A stretch of 39,032 nucleotides of DNA from an uncultured Oscillospiraceae bacterium (GCA_900543395.1 UQQT01000019.1:1-39032); one strand, 5' to 3'; counted from the stretch's first letter, positions 8,310-17,310 are shown. Notes: generated from the letters alone by a model not told the origin. A program made the numbers and translations.

Positions 8310-9071
8310 ATGGAAAGAAAAACGGGATTTTTAAATTCGAATTCGATTAAGCTTATCGCCGTTTTTGCAATGACTGTCGACCACATCGCGTGGATGCTGT
8401 TCCCCGGATATCCGACGGATTTTCTGCCTGTTATAATGCACATAATCGGCAGAATCACGTGTCCGATAATGTGTTACTGCGTCGCAGAGGGTTTTCATTA
8501 TACAAAAAATATAAACAAGTACACACTGCGTATGTTCCTGTTCGCTTTTATTTCGCACTTTGCATACATTTTCGCTTCGGGAAATTATACGGATTTTCAT
8601 TCGTTTATCCCGTTTTATAACGGCGGTATTTTAAATCAGACGAGCGTGATGTGGTCGCTTGCATTCGGACTTGTAATGCTCAGAACGGCTTACAGCGAAA
8701 AAATAAAAAACAAGACTTTAAAAGTTCTGCTGATACTATTAATCTGCGTTCTCGCCCTGCCGAGCGACTGGAGCTGTGTGGCTTCCCTGTTCATATTATC
8801 GTTCGGAACCAACAGAAATAATTTAAAAATGCAGTCCGTTTGGCTGATAATATACGCCGCCGTTTACTCGCTCGTATACATTCTTGCGATAGATACGGTT
8901 TACGGAATACTTCAAATGTCCGTCGTACTCGCAATTCCGATAATATACGCATACAACGGCGAGCGCGGAAAGAACATTAAATTCAATAAATTCATGAAAT
9001 GGTTTTTCTATATCTACTATCCGCTTCACCTGTTTATAATAGGAATTCTGAATCAATACGTTTTAAAATAA
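8310..9071 (+). CDS. TraX family integral membrane protein
   Basis: A 253-residue polytopic protein with about eight or nine hydrophobic segments (near 13-31, 38-62, 72-89, 114-124, 136-150, 155-166, 176-194, 201-216 and 232-247). The N-terminal pattern (NSIKLIAVFAMTVDHIAWMLF) and the conserved GRITCPIMCYCVAEGFHYT are characteristic of TraX proteins. TraX N-acetylates F-pilin in enterobacteria, but chromosomal homologues in Firmicutes are common and are assumed to be acyltransferases of the cell surface; their real substrate is unknown. The start ATG has GGAG 7 nt upstream. A -10-like TAAAAT (8269-8274) lies upstream, without a clear -35. The gene is monocistronic and ends at a bidirectional terminator. 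Confidence 0.88.
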   Translation: MERKTGFLNSNSIKLIAVFAMTVDHIAWMLFPGYPTDFLPVIMHIIGRITCPIMCYCVAEGFHYTKNINKYTLRMFLFAFISHFAYIFASGNYTDFHSFIPFYNGGILNQTSVMWSLAFGLVMLRTAYSEKIKNKTLKVLLILLICVLALPSDWSCVASLFILSFGTNRNNLKMQSVWLIIYAAVYSLVYILAIDTVYGILQMSVVLAIPIIYAYNGERGKNIKFNKFMKWFFYIYYPLHLFIIGILNQYVLK

Positions 9072-9077
9072 AATAAC

Positions 9078-9125
9078 AAAAAGCTGTAAACCGCAGATTC
9101 CGCGATTTACAGCCTTTTTTTATTG
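9078..9125. terminator. Bidirectional terminator between traX and the aconitase X operon
   Basis: The stem GCTGTAAA (9083-9090) pairs with TTTACAGC (9106-9113), extended by CGC/GCG after one mismatch. It is flanked by five A on the left and a long T-run on the right, so it works in both directions between convergent genes. Confidence 0.85.
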
Positions 9126-9134
9126 TTTTATCGG

Positions 9135-9578
9135 TTATTCAACAGTAACCGTGCCGTCCTCTGAAACGGTGATCTTCATTCCCGTTTTAACGTAATCGAG
9201 GAATTCCTGTCCGAGATTGTCGACCGTCGGCATGGGGTTGTTCTCGTTCCATACTGCGGAGAGAACCGCGCCCGCTGCTGCGAGTGAATCGATAGGATGA
9301 GCGAACAGGAGACAAGCGGGAGTTCTGCCCATTACGTTTGCGCAGTAGAGAACCATTCCGCCCGTTGTCGAGCCTATGGTCTGAGGAAGACAGAGAGCCG
9401 TTCCCGCCATGGGCTTTTCGTATATATCGGCGTTGTTCTGATCTCCGCACTTAGCGGTCTTATCGCCGAACATGAGGCTGTGCTGAAAACTTGCGAGAGT
9501 GTTGAATCCGTTATGCGAAACGAGAGCCGTCGCTTCAGCTTTTCCGGGAACTACCGGTCTGCCTTTAAAAGTTTTCAT
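9135..9578 (-). CDS. Aconitase X swivel domain (DUF126) subunit
   Basis: A 147-residue protein matching the small swivel (DUF126) subunit of aconitase X. Visible family features are the N-terminal KGRPVVPGKAEATALVS, the GKPMAGTALCLP-like block (here EKPMAGTALCLPQTIGSTTGG) and HPIDSLAAAGAVLSA. It pairs with the large DUF521 subunit encoded immediately upstream (stop codon and start codon one base apart, with GGAGG inside the upstream gene's end), so the two are made as one enzyme. Known aconitase X enzymes dehydrate either phosphomevalonate (archaea) or 3-hydroxy-L-prolines (bacteria). The substrate here is open. Confidence 0.92.
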   Translation of the reverse strand: MKTFKGRPVVPGKAEATALVSHNGFNTLASFQHSLMFGDKTAKCGDQNNADIYEKPMAGTALCLPQTIGSTTGGMVLYCANVMGRTPACLLFAHPIDSLAAAGAVLSAVWNENNPMPTVDNLGQEFLDYVKTGMKITVSEDGTVTVE

Positions 9579-9579
9579 C

Positions 9580-10869
9580 TCACTTTACCTCCTTTGTGAT
9601 ATAGTCGAGTATTTCGTCGCTCGTATAATATTTTGCCGAAGTGTAAGTACGAAGCTTATTCGAGTTCGTAATTACGGGCTTCTTTCCGCAGAGCGGATTA
9701 TTCATATACATAAGCGGGCAGATGTAGCTTAAAACTACGCCTGTCGTTTTGAGTTTAGCGGCGTGACCCGTTCTGTTAAACTTATCAACAACGTCGGGAG
9801 CGGCGGTGAATACGGTCGGAATCGAAACTTTTGCAAGTCCGTTCTTTCTTAAACCGTCGTAAACCTTATCCGTCCACTCGATAAGCTGGTCGTACGTAAG
9901 GTGAGGACATCCGACAAAGCAGAGTTTGGGCTTTGCGTTCTTGTCTTTCCAGATAACGGGGTAATTATCCTTAACTCTCTGAAGCTCCGCGTCGTCGATA
10001 ACGTAGGTCTGCGCGTTCTCTGCAATAAGCTTCTCGCCCTGCTCGACAGCCTCGGGAGTAAGATTTTCAACGTGATACAGACCTACAGCGCCGTTTGAGG
10101 CGGTAGCCGCTCCGAAGTCTTTAAGATAAGCCTTAACGTCGTTGTTTATTTCGGTTCCTATCCATTTATCAAGACCCTTGATATACGGAACATCCTCCAT
10201 AACCTTCATACCGACAGCGGAGCCTAAAATCTGCGCCTCGGGCTTCCTGCTCGTTTTAACTTCGATAATCCACGTCGCTTTTCTGCCCTCGTCGGTAAGG
10301 AGTCCGAAGTACGGGACAAAGCCTACGATAGAACCGAAAAGCTCGATTATGCCCGAGTTACGGTTACATCTCGCGCCGAGTACGGAGTTTGCGAAAACAA
10401 CCGCGCTCGATTCCGCCCATGAGAGGATCTCGCCCTTTTTCGGTGTGTTGCCTATCTCGTCGAGATAGCACGCACAAGTGTAAGCGTTGTCGTTTACAAG
10501 ACCCAGTTTACGAAGCTGGGCGTCATATCTGTCCTGCGCGTTGTACATGAATTTTTTAAATATAAGATTTTCTATAATGCTTGACGGAACGTTTTTATCG
10601 AGGGGTTTGGGGTCGACGGAGAATTTCTGCGACGAAAGCGCACCCGCGTCGATAAGCTTATCCATAAGCTCGTAAACGGGCTTCATAACCCCGAGTCCGA
10701 AGCTTGTTACAAGATGTCCCATTTTGCTCGTAACGGGAACCATTTTCTCCGCGCCGAAAGCCTCGCCGTAAAGAACGAGAGTTTTCATGACCTTAGCCAT
10801 AGTCTCGCCTTTTTTACCGTCAAGGATATCCTGCTGCTCCGGAGTCAGAGCCATTTTTGTTTCAGCCAT
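9580..10869 (-). CDS. Aconitase X catalytic subunit (DUF521), Fe-S dehydratase
   Basis: A 429-residue large subunit of aconitase X, a hydro-lyase with an iron-sulfur cluster. Family blocks are visible in order: TCACYLDEIGNTPKKGE (131-147), AESSAVVFANSVLGARCNRNSG (152-173), FVGCPHLTYDQL (318-329) and YICPLMYM (382-389). Candidate cluster or active-site cysteines are Cys132, Cys134, Cys168, Cys321 and Cys384. Cys168 sits where many homologues have Thr in the GART motif. The start has AAAGGA upstream. It is the middle gene of a three-gene operon behind an ene-reductase, which suggests a dehydrate-then-reduce sequence. Which 3-hydroxy acid or hydroxyproline isomer is used cannot be read from the sequence. 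Confidence 0.92.
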   Translation of the reverse strand: MAETKMALTPEQQDILDGKKGETMAKVMKTLVLYGEAFGAEKMVPVTSKMGHLVTSFGLGVMKPVYELMDKLIDAGALSSQKFSVDPKPLDKNVPSSIIENLIFKKFMYNAQDRYDAQLRKLGLVNDNAYTCACYLDEIGNTPKKGEILSWAESSAVVFANSVLGARCNRNSGIIELFGSIVGFVPYFGLLTDEGRKATWIIEVKTSRKPEAQILGSAVGMKVMEDVPYIKGLDKWIGTEINNDVKAYLKDFGAATASNGAVGLYHVENLTPEAVEQGEKLIAENAQTYVIDDAELQRVKDNYPVIWKDKNAKPKLCFVGCPHLTYDQLIEWTDKVYDGLRKNGLAKVSIPTVFTAAPDVVDKFNRTGHAAKLKTTGVVLSYICPLMYMNNPLCGKKPVITNSNKLRTYTSAKYYTSDEILDYITKEVK

Positions 10870-10914
10870 AAAACGATTATCCTTTCTCTCTTTTTTAATC
10901 CGAACGTTAAATTA

Positions 10915-13179
10915 TCAGATCGAACGCGCCTTGCGGTACGCGCTGCGAACAGCCTCGAATACTCTCGCGCCCTTGAAGCTGTCGCCGACGTTGAATATTT
11001 CGTCTGCGGAGTGATTCTTTACGCAGTCATAGTAAATATCTATAGCGCTTCTGTTTCCTGCCGCTAAAACGACCATATCCGCCTTAAGCTCGCGGGTAAC
11101 GGGTTCGTTCTTAATAGGTCTTAACGCGTCCATAGGATTCTCTACGTTCTCGGGAAGAATCGGAGACCATGTGATGTAAGGATTGGGAACGTTCTTGTTA
11201 ATATTCTGCTCAACGACGATCTTACCGTCCTCAACCTTTTTAAGCGTAGTCATGTTAAGAAGCTCGACTCCGCCCTCCTCAAGGTAATGGATAAGGTGTC
11301 CTCTGTTCGCCGTGCATACATGGTTCATAATGTACTTATCCATCTCAACGACCTTAACATTCTTGTTAAGCTCGTATCTTAATACGTAAGCGGTCTCCGC
11401 GCCTACTACGCCGCCGCCGATAACAACGATATCCTCGGCGTCCTTAACGATATTACGGTCGTTGAGAACGTCAACGGCGAATACGACGTTTTTATTGTTA
11501 ATACCCTCGACGGGAGGTCTGTTCTGAACGGTACCCGCCGCGATAACGATAGAATCGTAGCCCTTTTCTTTAAGAGACTGCGCGTCGGCGGCCGTATTCA
11601 TAAACAGCTTGAAGTTTTCGTTCTTTTCAAGCTTAGCGACTACGCCCTTAAGATAATCGAGATAATTCTTGAATTCATATTTAATCATGGGCTTGCTTCC
11701 AGGAATTACGCTTCCGCCGATTTCGCCCGATTTTTCGTAAAGGTCGACCTTATGTCCTCTCTTGATAAGAGTGTCGGCTGCAACGATACCCGCAGGGCCC
11801 GCGCCTACGACTGCAACTTTCTTTATAACGTCGGCTTTCGGAATTTCGGGAGAATACTCCTCCTCGAACGCCGTTCTCGGGTTGACCGCGCACTGGGGAT
11901 GTCCGCCCTCAACGAACTCGTTAAGGCAAGCCTCCTGACATCCGATACAGGGTCTGATGTCGCTTACCTTACCGGCGTACGCCTTGTTGCACCACTCAGC
12001 GTCGGCAAGAAGGGGTCTGCCGAGCATAATCATGTCGCACTTGCCGTCTCTTAACGCTTTTTCGGCAAAATCGGGATAACCGAGCTTACCTACTGCTACG
12101 ACGGGAATTTCGAGACCCATATTAGATTTAATATTATTATCGGCAAAGTATTTCTTTGCAATCTCGGATATGTCAAGGAAGCATCCCGAGGGCATTGATG
12201 AAGGCGGATGCGGAAGCCACCAGTTGTCGTAGCATCCGAGGTCGACGTCGAACATATCAACGCCCGCTTCAACAAGCTCTCTCATGTATTCGAGAGTTTC
12301 CTCGATCCTTCTCTCGTTCTTGAACTTTTTAAGAGGACTTACGTTGTCCATCTTCGCCTTATAAGTCGCGTTAAGCATGAGCGAAAGATCGATTCTGTAC
12401 ATAATCGGGAAGTTCGCGCCCACTCTGCGGCGGATTTCCTTAACCATTTCGATACCGAATACGGTCGGGTCGGCAAATTTGCCGAGTTTCCTGTGGTTGA
12501 ACGCCTTATTCGCAATCTGTTCAATGAGATAGCCCTCATGACCGTGAAGATATACGCCGTCGAGGTTGCACGCCTTAGCATCCGCGCTTCCCTGACCTAT
12601 CTTTTTAATAATCTTATTAAGACTGATGTCTGAAAGTCTTAAACACGGAACGTCTTTCATATACCAGTTGGGATTGAACGACGAGCTTCTGGGAAGTTTA
12701 AGCTGGTTCGTAAGACATTGGGGATTTCCTACTCTGCCGAGACCCGCGGTAAGCTGGATAAATATCGCACTGCCGTGAGCGTGACACATACCGGCGAGAT
12801 CGCGCCAGGGAGCGAATACCGTACGGCTTCTGTCAATACGGGGGAAGTAGGTAAGATCGCCCAGCTCTATAAGAGACTTATCGATTCCGTATGTAACGGG
12901 AATAAGTCCGGTCGTGATAAGACCCACTCCGCCTTTGGCTCTCTCCTCAAAATACTTGAGCATTTTCTCATTCGGACGGCCTGTTTCGTCGCACATACAG
13001 ATGTTGCCCATGGGAGCCATAACAAGGCGGTTTTTAAGAGTCAGTCTGTTTACGCGGACGGGGGAAAACATGTTGTCATAGGGATAAAGATTGCTCGTCA
13101 TAGACGGCATTTCATAACCCTTATTCCACCAATCGGCGTAATCGGAAGCTAACTGCGTGAGTTTTTCTTCATAATTCAT
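10915..13179 (-). CDS. Old-yellow-enzyme/2,4-dienoyl-CoA reductase-type flavoprotein (NADH:flavin oxidoreductase)
   Basis: A 754-residue two-part enzyme. Residues 38-400 form an OYE-like FMN barrel (FSPVRVNRLTLKNRLVMAPM, then HGHEGYLIEQ at 212-221). A 4Fe-4S motif follows, with Cys411, Cys414, Cys418 and Cys430. Then comes an FAD/NAD(P) module with GAGPAG at 459-464 and GGGVVG at 588-593. The layout is that of 2,4-dienoyl-CoA reductase, trimethylamine dehydrogenase and the BaiCD/BaiH enoate reductases, which reduce activated C=C bonds using NAD(P)H. A start ATG with GGAGG 9 nt upstream and a strong promoter (13218-13247) make it the first gene of the operon with aconitase X. The alkene formed by aconitase X dehydration may be its substrate; this is inference. 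Confidence 0.92.
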   Translation of the reverse strand: MNYEEKLTQLASDYADWWNKGYEMPSMTSNLYPYDNMFSPVRVNRLTLKNRLVMAPMGNICMCDETGRPNEKMLKYFEERAKGGVGLITTGLIPVTYGIDKSLIELGDLTYFPRIDRSRTVFAPWRDLAGMCHAHGSAIFIQLTAGLGRVGNPQCLTNQLKLPRSSSFNPNWYMKDVPCLRLSDISLNKIIKKIGQGSADAKACNLDGVYLHGHEGYLIEQIANKAFNHRKLGKFADPTVFGIEMVKEIRRRVGANFPIMYRIDLSLMLNATYKAKMDNVSPLKKFKNERRIEETLEYMRELVEAGVDMFDVDLGCYDNWWLPHPPSSMPSGCFLDISEIAKKYFADNNIKSNMGLEIPVVAVGKLGYPDFAEKALRDGKCDMIMLGRPLLADAEWCNKAYAGKVSDIRPCIGCQEACLNEFVEGGHPQCAVNPRTAFEEEYSPEIPKADVIKKVAVVGAGPAGIVAADTLIKRGHKVDLYEKSGEIGGSVIPGSKPMIKYEFKNYLDYLKGVVAKLEKNENFKLFMNTAADAQSLKEKGYDSIVIAAGTVQNRPPVEGINNKNVVFAVDVLNDRNIVKDAEDIVVIGGGVVGAETAYVLRYELNKNVKVVEMDKYIMNHVCTANRGHLIHYLEEGGVELLNMTTLKKVEDGKIVVEQNINKNVPNPYITWSPILPENVENPMDALRPIKNEPVTRELKADMVVLAAGNRSAIDIYYDCVKNHSADEIFNVGDSFKGARVFEAVRSAYRKARSI

Positions 13180-13217
13180 TTAGCAAAACCTCCAAAAAAA
13201 TCGCTATTTACTTTTAA

Positions 13218-13247
13218 AGTATATCATATATTTTACTAATATATCAA
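13218..13247 (-). promoter_or_regulatory. Promoter of the enoate reductase/aconitase X operon
   Basis: Minus-strand TTGATA (13247-13242, 5 of 6) and TATACT (13223-13218, 5 of 6) are 18 bp apart, about 40 bp before the ATG. Confidence 0.7.
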
Positions 13248-13287
13248 TAGGTAAATAAAAAAATTTGTTAAAAAATAATCAATCTTA

Positions 13288-13926
13288 TCAAACCGCGATA
13301 AACGCTTTGACATTATCGAAATTCATATTTTCCGCATCTTTTTTGTCGATTAAGAAATACAAATATCCGCTGTCCTCGAATTCCAATGTAAAATCCTTTC
13401 CCGCGAACGAATCTATGCATAATAGCAGAGAATATCCGTCGGGTACTCCGTAAGTCTCCTCGGTTTCGGGAGCGTCGCCGAACGCCTGATGAAGCGCGGA
13501 ATTAAACGCGTTTTCATCGTTCGAAAAATCCATCCGAAGCTCCGAAAATCCGACCTCGTTCCCGTCCTCGTCGACAATCTCGCCGGACTGCAAATCGGAA
13601 TTGCCGGAGTCGGAAAATCTTACGGCAAAATAGCCGTCGGGCTGTAATCCCGCAGATATACGAGGCTCGTCGTCAAACCCGAGCGGAGCGGTCAGACAGC
13701 CGAAGAAATAGATAATTCCGCTTTTTTTTAACACCTTTTTGTCAGGGTCGATGTCGTCCGTGCGTATCTGACAGATAAAATCCATGTCGTAGCCGTCCGC
13801 GTCCGCCGGCCAGTCGAAATCCTCCGTTATATGAGGCGCGCCCCAGAATTTGCTTACGCCTATTTCACATTCTTTTTCCGTCGTTCCGATATAAACGGCT
13901 TCGGATAATTTATTAAAGTTTGGCAT
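13288..13926 (-). CDS. DUF1963 (YwqG-like) protein
   Basis: A 212-residue protein of the DUF1963/YwqG family. The diagnostic features are the early KFWGAPHITEDFDWPAD block, MDFICQI (about residues 48-54), the FFGC/LGF strand and the terminal DSGYLYFLID. It is very acidic, with no signal peptide or membrane segment, and is probably a cytoplasmic protein. No biochemical function is established for the family. It starts 4 nt after the stop of the deoxyinosine glycosylase gene, with AAAGG 9 nt upstream, so the two are likely co-transcribed. Confidence 0.8.
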   Translation of the reverse strand: MPNFNKLSEAVYIGTTEKECEIGVSKFWGAPHITEDFDWPADADGYDMDFICQIRTDDIDPDKKVLKKSGIIYFFGCLTAPLGFDDEPRISAGLQPDGYFAVRFSDSGNSDLQSGEIVDEDGNEVGFSELRMDFSNDENAFNSALHQAFGDAPETEETYGVPDGYSLLLCIDSFAGKDFTLEFEDSGYLYFLIDKKDAENMNFDNVKAFIAV

Positions 13927-13930
13927 AACA

Positions 13931-14428
13931 TTAAACCTTTCCGATTATTTTTTTCCATTCGGCTGTAAGCTCTGCGGTGCTTTTTACCGCGTTGGCGGGA
14001 CTCGTGGACGGCAGAAGCACAGCCTCGATATTTGTTTTGGGCAGAATATACTTTTTATAAAGCCTGTACGCCGTCGCGCCGTTTGTAAAAACGCGGTCGA
14101 TACGGCTGTTTTGTATTATAAATCCGATATCGTTTGCTTTGACGTTTTTAATTGACGAATCAGACGAGCCGACTATGTCGCACGAAGCGATAACATCCCA
14201 TAATGCAACGTTGTGTTCAAGAAGCATTTTCTTCTTTTCGTCAATCGTTTCGGGCTTTTTGCATTCTAAAAGATTCGACATTACATTCCAGAATCTGTTC
14301 CTCGGATGAGCGTAGAAAAACATCTCCCCGCGGGATTTTACGGACGGAAAGCTGCCGAGAATAAGAATTTTCGCTTTCTCATTCCAAACCGCGTCAAACG
14401 GATGGTCTATTCTCTTATATTCGCCCAC
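13931..14428 (-). CDS. DNA-deoxyinosine (hypoxanthine-DNA) glycosylase, UDG superfamily
   Basis: A 165-residue glycosylase of the uracil-DNA glycosylase superfamily, hypoxanthine-DNA glycosylase (family 6) type, removing deaminated adenine (hypoxanthine) from DNA. Motifs with the chosen start are GSFPS (25-29), YAHPRNRFW (39-47), LWDVI in the middle, and LPSTSPANA near the end. I chose GTG at 14428 because GAGG lies 8 nt upstream. An earlier GTG at 14437 would add three residues but has no ribosome site. The length is normal. It is followed by the DUF1963 gene. Confidence 0.88.
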   Translation of the reverse strand: MGEYKRIDHPFDAVWNEKAKILILGSFPSVKSRGEMFFYAHPRNRFWNVMSNLLECKKPETIDEKKKMLLEHNVALWDVIASCDIVGSSDSSIKNVKANDIGFIIQNSRIDRVFTNGATAYRLYKKYILPKTNIEAVLLPSTSPANAVKSTAELTAEWKKIIGKV

Positions 14429-14483
14429 GCAGAACACCTCGATTATAACTTACAATAACCCGAAAAACAAAATTAAGATACAT

Positions 14484-14514
14484 AAAAAGCAGCCGTCAAA
14501 TAAATGACGGCTGC
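14484..14514 (-). terminator. Terminator of the M23/cmk/ispH operon
   Basis: A perfect 10-bp stem (GCAGCCGTCA at 14489-14498 with TGACGGCTGC at 14505-14514) with a 6-nt loop is followed on the minus strand by TTTTTATG. Confidence 0.9.
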
Positions 14515-14542
14515 AAAATTTCATCTGTAAATCAGCTGCGAA

Positions 14543-16606
14543 TCATTCGCCGGCTTTTTCAGCCTCTGCCTGTGCGAGAAGGTCGTCAATCGAAACAGCA
14601 ACGGGCTCGTCGTCCTCTGCAGCAGCCTCTTTAACGTCGGCCGCAGTCTCTTCGGGAGCAAGGAGAGCTCTGACGGAAAGACTTACGTGCTTCTTCTCAA
14701 AGTCGATAGCGGTAATCATAACCTTAACGGTATCGCCGATATTGAGCTCGTCCTGGGGCTTGTCGATTCTCCTGTTCGAAATCTGAGAAATGTGGATAAG
14801 ACCCTGGATGTGAGGAATAATCTGAGCGAACGCACCGAACGTCGTAAGAGAAACAATCTGTACGTCGATAACAGAACCTACGGGATAATCTCTCTTGAGA
14901 ATCTCCCACGGGCTGTCCTCAATCTTCTTGTAGCCGAGAGAAATCTTCTTGTTCTCGGTATCAAGATTCTTGATATAAACCTCGATAACGTCGCCGGTAT
15001 TGACAACCTCCGAGGGATGCTTGATTCTGTTCCAGGAAAGCTCGGACTTATGTACAAGACCCTCTACTCCGCCGATATCGACAAACGCGCCGAAATCGGT
15101 AAGATTCTTAACGGTACCTGTGTACTTCTGACCGACCTCCGCCTGCGCCCAGAAAGCCTCCTTCTGAGCCTTAAGAGCCTCGCGGGCTACGGAATTTATC
15201 GAACCAACAACTCTTCTTCTTCTCTTATCAACGTCGATAACTCTGAACTCAACCTCCTTGTTAAGAAGATCGGCAAGATTATCGCGTCTTGAAAGAAGTG
15301 CCTGTGAAGCGGGGATGAATACTCTCGTACCGTCGGAGATGACGATAACGCCCTTTTCAAGTATTTCAACGACAGTGCCTTTAAGAACCTCTTTGGAATC
15401 GAGAGCCTCAACGACCTTAGCCCAGTTCTGCTGAGCGTCGTAGCGCTTCTTGGAAAGCATAACGGTGCCTTCCGCGTCGTTTGTTTTCATAATGATGAGA
15501 TTGAGCTCGTCGCCGACGTTAACGCAGTCGGCAGGATTGCAATTGGGATCCGCACTGAATTCCTCATAAGGAATATAACCTGTCTGCTTTCTTCCTATAT
15601 CGACCTGAATCTCGGTGGGAGTAACGCGAAGAACGACTCCGACTACCTTCTGATCAGAATTAAGACTCTTAAGCGATTCCTCAAGCGCCTGCTCAAATGA
15701 CATTTCCGAATCCTCGACTGCCTGTCCTGCGGCAACCTCCGACTCGATGGGGTTTATAATTTCGGACATGGATTTTAGTACCTCCTTTATTATGCAAACG
15801 GGTGTGGACGCACCCGCTGTAACGCCGATGTTACGGCAGCCGGTGAAATCGATATTCTTAACTTCTCCGGCAGATTCCACGAGGTAAGTTTTACAATTCG
15901 CCTCGCAGACATTTTTAAGCTTCTGCGTGTTGGAGCTTATCTTGCCCCCTATTACAACCATTATATCACTTTGGGCTGACAGATTGCAAGCCTCTTTTTG
16001 TCTTTTTGCAGTAGCATTGCATATTGTATCAAATATTTTCGCATTTGTACAGTATTTTTTTACGATTTCGCAAATTTTTTTAAATTCAATGGATGAAAAG
16101 GTAGTCTGTGCCACCACAAACATTTCCTTTTCAGGGTTTATTATACCATTTTTTAGCATTTCAAGCAATTCTTCCGCACTTGAAAACGTAAAACTCTCCC
16201 CGTGAGCATAGCTTCTGAATCCCATAACCTCGGGATGAAAGCCGTCTCCGGCGATTAAAAGAGGGCGTTCGGGCGTCGAATTTTCATTTACGATATTTTG
16301 AATTTTCTTAACGAACGGACACGTCTGGTCGGAAAAATCGCGGTTTAATTTAAGAATTCTTTCATAAACAGTTTTAGTAACGCCGTGAGTTCTGACGACA
16401 AGCTCATATCCGTCGGGAAGCTGCTCGGGCTCGTCGATTATGAGAGCACCCCTGCTTTCGAGCTGTTTTATAAACGCGGGATTGTGAATAAGAGGTCCCA
16501 GCGTCGCAACCTTTTTTCCTTCGTTTAATAAATTTTCGACGGCGGTCACGGCTCTGTTGACTCCGAAGCAGAATCCCGCCGATTCGGCTACCTTTATATT
16601 AACCAT
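14543..16606 (-). CDS. ispH: HMB-PP reductase IspH fused to S1 RNA-binding repeats
   Basis: A 687-residue fusion known in clostridia. Residues 1-285 are complete IspH (LytB), the last enzyme of the MEP isoprenoid pathway. The three cluster cysteines are Cys13 (GFCFGV), Cys96 (TCPFVKK) and Cys196 (TICNATAKRQ). His41 (LIHNP), His124 and Glu126 (HPEV) are also present. After a linker, four S1 domains follow at about 318-390, 405-475, 492-560 and 578-648, like ribosomal protein S1. An acidic Ala/Glu tail ends the protein. It begins 9 nt after the cmk stop, the same pairing (cmk with ispH/rpsA) seen in many Firmicutes. How the S1 half relates to isoprenoid synthesis is unknown; it may serve as this organism's S1-type translation factor. 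Confidence 0.96.
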   Translation of the reverse strand: MVNIKVAESAGFCFGVNRAVTAVENLLNEGKKVATLGPLIHNPAFIKQLESRGALIIDEPEQLPDGYELVVRTHGVTKTVYERILKLNRDFSDQTCPFVKKIQNIVNENSTPERPLLIAGDGFHPEVMGFRSYAHGESFTFSSAEELLEMLKNGIINPEKEMFVVAQTTFSSIEFKKICEIVKKYCTNAKIFDTICNATAKRQKEACNLSAQSDIMVVIGGKISSNTQKLKNVCEANCKTYLVESAGEVKNIDFTGCRNIGVTAGASTPVCIIKEVLKSMSEIINPIESEVAAGQAVEDSEMSFEQALEESLKSLNSDQKVVGVVLRVTPTEIQVDIGRKQTGYIPYEEFSADPNCNPADCVNVGDELNLIIMKTNDAEGTVMLSKKRYDAQQNWAKVVEALDSKEVLKGTVVEILEKGVIVISDGTRVFIPASQALLSRRDNLADLLNKEVEFRVIDVDKRRRRVVGSINSVAREALKAQKEAFWAQAEVGQKYTGTVKNLTDFGAFVDIGGVEGLVHKSELSWNRIKHPSEVVNTGDVIEVYIKNLDTENKKISLGYKKIEDSPWEILKRDYPVGSVIDVQIVSLTTFGAFAQIIPHIQGLIHISQISNRRIDKPQDELNIGDTVKVMITAIDFEKKHVSLSVRALLAPEETAADVKEAAAEDDEPVAVSIDDLLAQAEAEKAGE

Positions 16607-16615
16607 TTTATATTT

Positions 16616-17272
16616 TCACCTTTTTATATACGAAACGATTTTATCGACGGCTTCTTCTATCGTCATATTTGACGAATCGATAAGCACCGCGCCGTCCGCC
16701 TGCTTCAGGGGTGCGGTTTTACGGTGCGAGTCGTTGTAGTCACGCTCCTTAATTTCAGAGAGAACAGTCTCGTAATCGGCGGGGATGCCTTTTTCTTTAA
16801 GCTCCTTACAGCGTCTGTCGGCTCTGATTTCGGCGGAAGCGGTGAAAAAGAATTTATACTGTGCGTCGGGCAGAATTACCGTTCCAATGTCTCTGCCGTC
16901 CATGAGACAGTTGTTTCTTTTCGCGATATCGCGCTGAAGAGAAAGCAAAAACTCCCTGACCTCGGGAATAGCGGAAACGTCGGATGCCGCCATGGACGAT
17001 GCGGGCAGTCTTATCTCCTCGCTTACATCCTCGCCGTTTAAAAATACGTGCTGACTTCCGTCGACGAATCCGAGTGAAACATCAATATCGGCAAGCGTCG
17101 CCTTTACTTTCTCCGCGTCCTTCGGGTCGATACCCTTTCTCAAAGCGTTAACGCCCACCGTTCTGTACAGTGCGCCCGTGTCGACGTAAATAAATCCGAG
17201 TTTCTTAGCCGCCGCCTTGGCAGCCGTGCTTTTGCCCGCGCCTGCGGGACCGTCTATCGCAATATTTATCAT
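16616..17272 (-). CDS. cmk: Cytidylate kinase
   Basis: (d)CMP kinase of 218 residues, phosphorylating CMP and dCMP with ATP in pyrimidine nucleotide salvage and RNA turnover. The P-loop GPAGAGKST is at residues 8-16, followed by YVDTGALYR (substrate site). DGRDIGTVILPDA and the lid with Arg residues (RADRRCKEL) follow in the normal order. The start ATG has AGGAG 8 nt upstream. It is the third gene of the operon M23 peptidase, BaiN-like flavoprotein, cmk, ispH-S1. A plsC gene that often lies between cmk and ispH in relatives is absent here. Confidence 0.97.
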   Translation of the reverse strand: MINIAIDGPAGAGKSTAAKAAAKKLGFIYVDTGALYRTVGVNALRKGIDPKDAEKVKATLADIDVSLGFVDGSQHVFLNGEDVSEEIRLPASSMAASDVSAIPEVREFLLSLQRDIAKRNNCLMDGRDIGTVILPDAQYKFFFTASAEIRADRRCKELKEKGIPADYETVLSEIKERDYNDSHRKTAPLKQADGAVLIDSSNMTIEEAVDKIVSYIKR

Positions 17273-17310
17273 TATAAAATCTCCTAAAATATATTATTTA
17301 AAATCAAATA

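Noticed and set aside
14442..14447. TATAAT upstream of the deoxyinosine glycosylase gene
   Set aside because: The -35 match is poor (TTGTTT), and a start here would leave the ribosome site outside the transcript.
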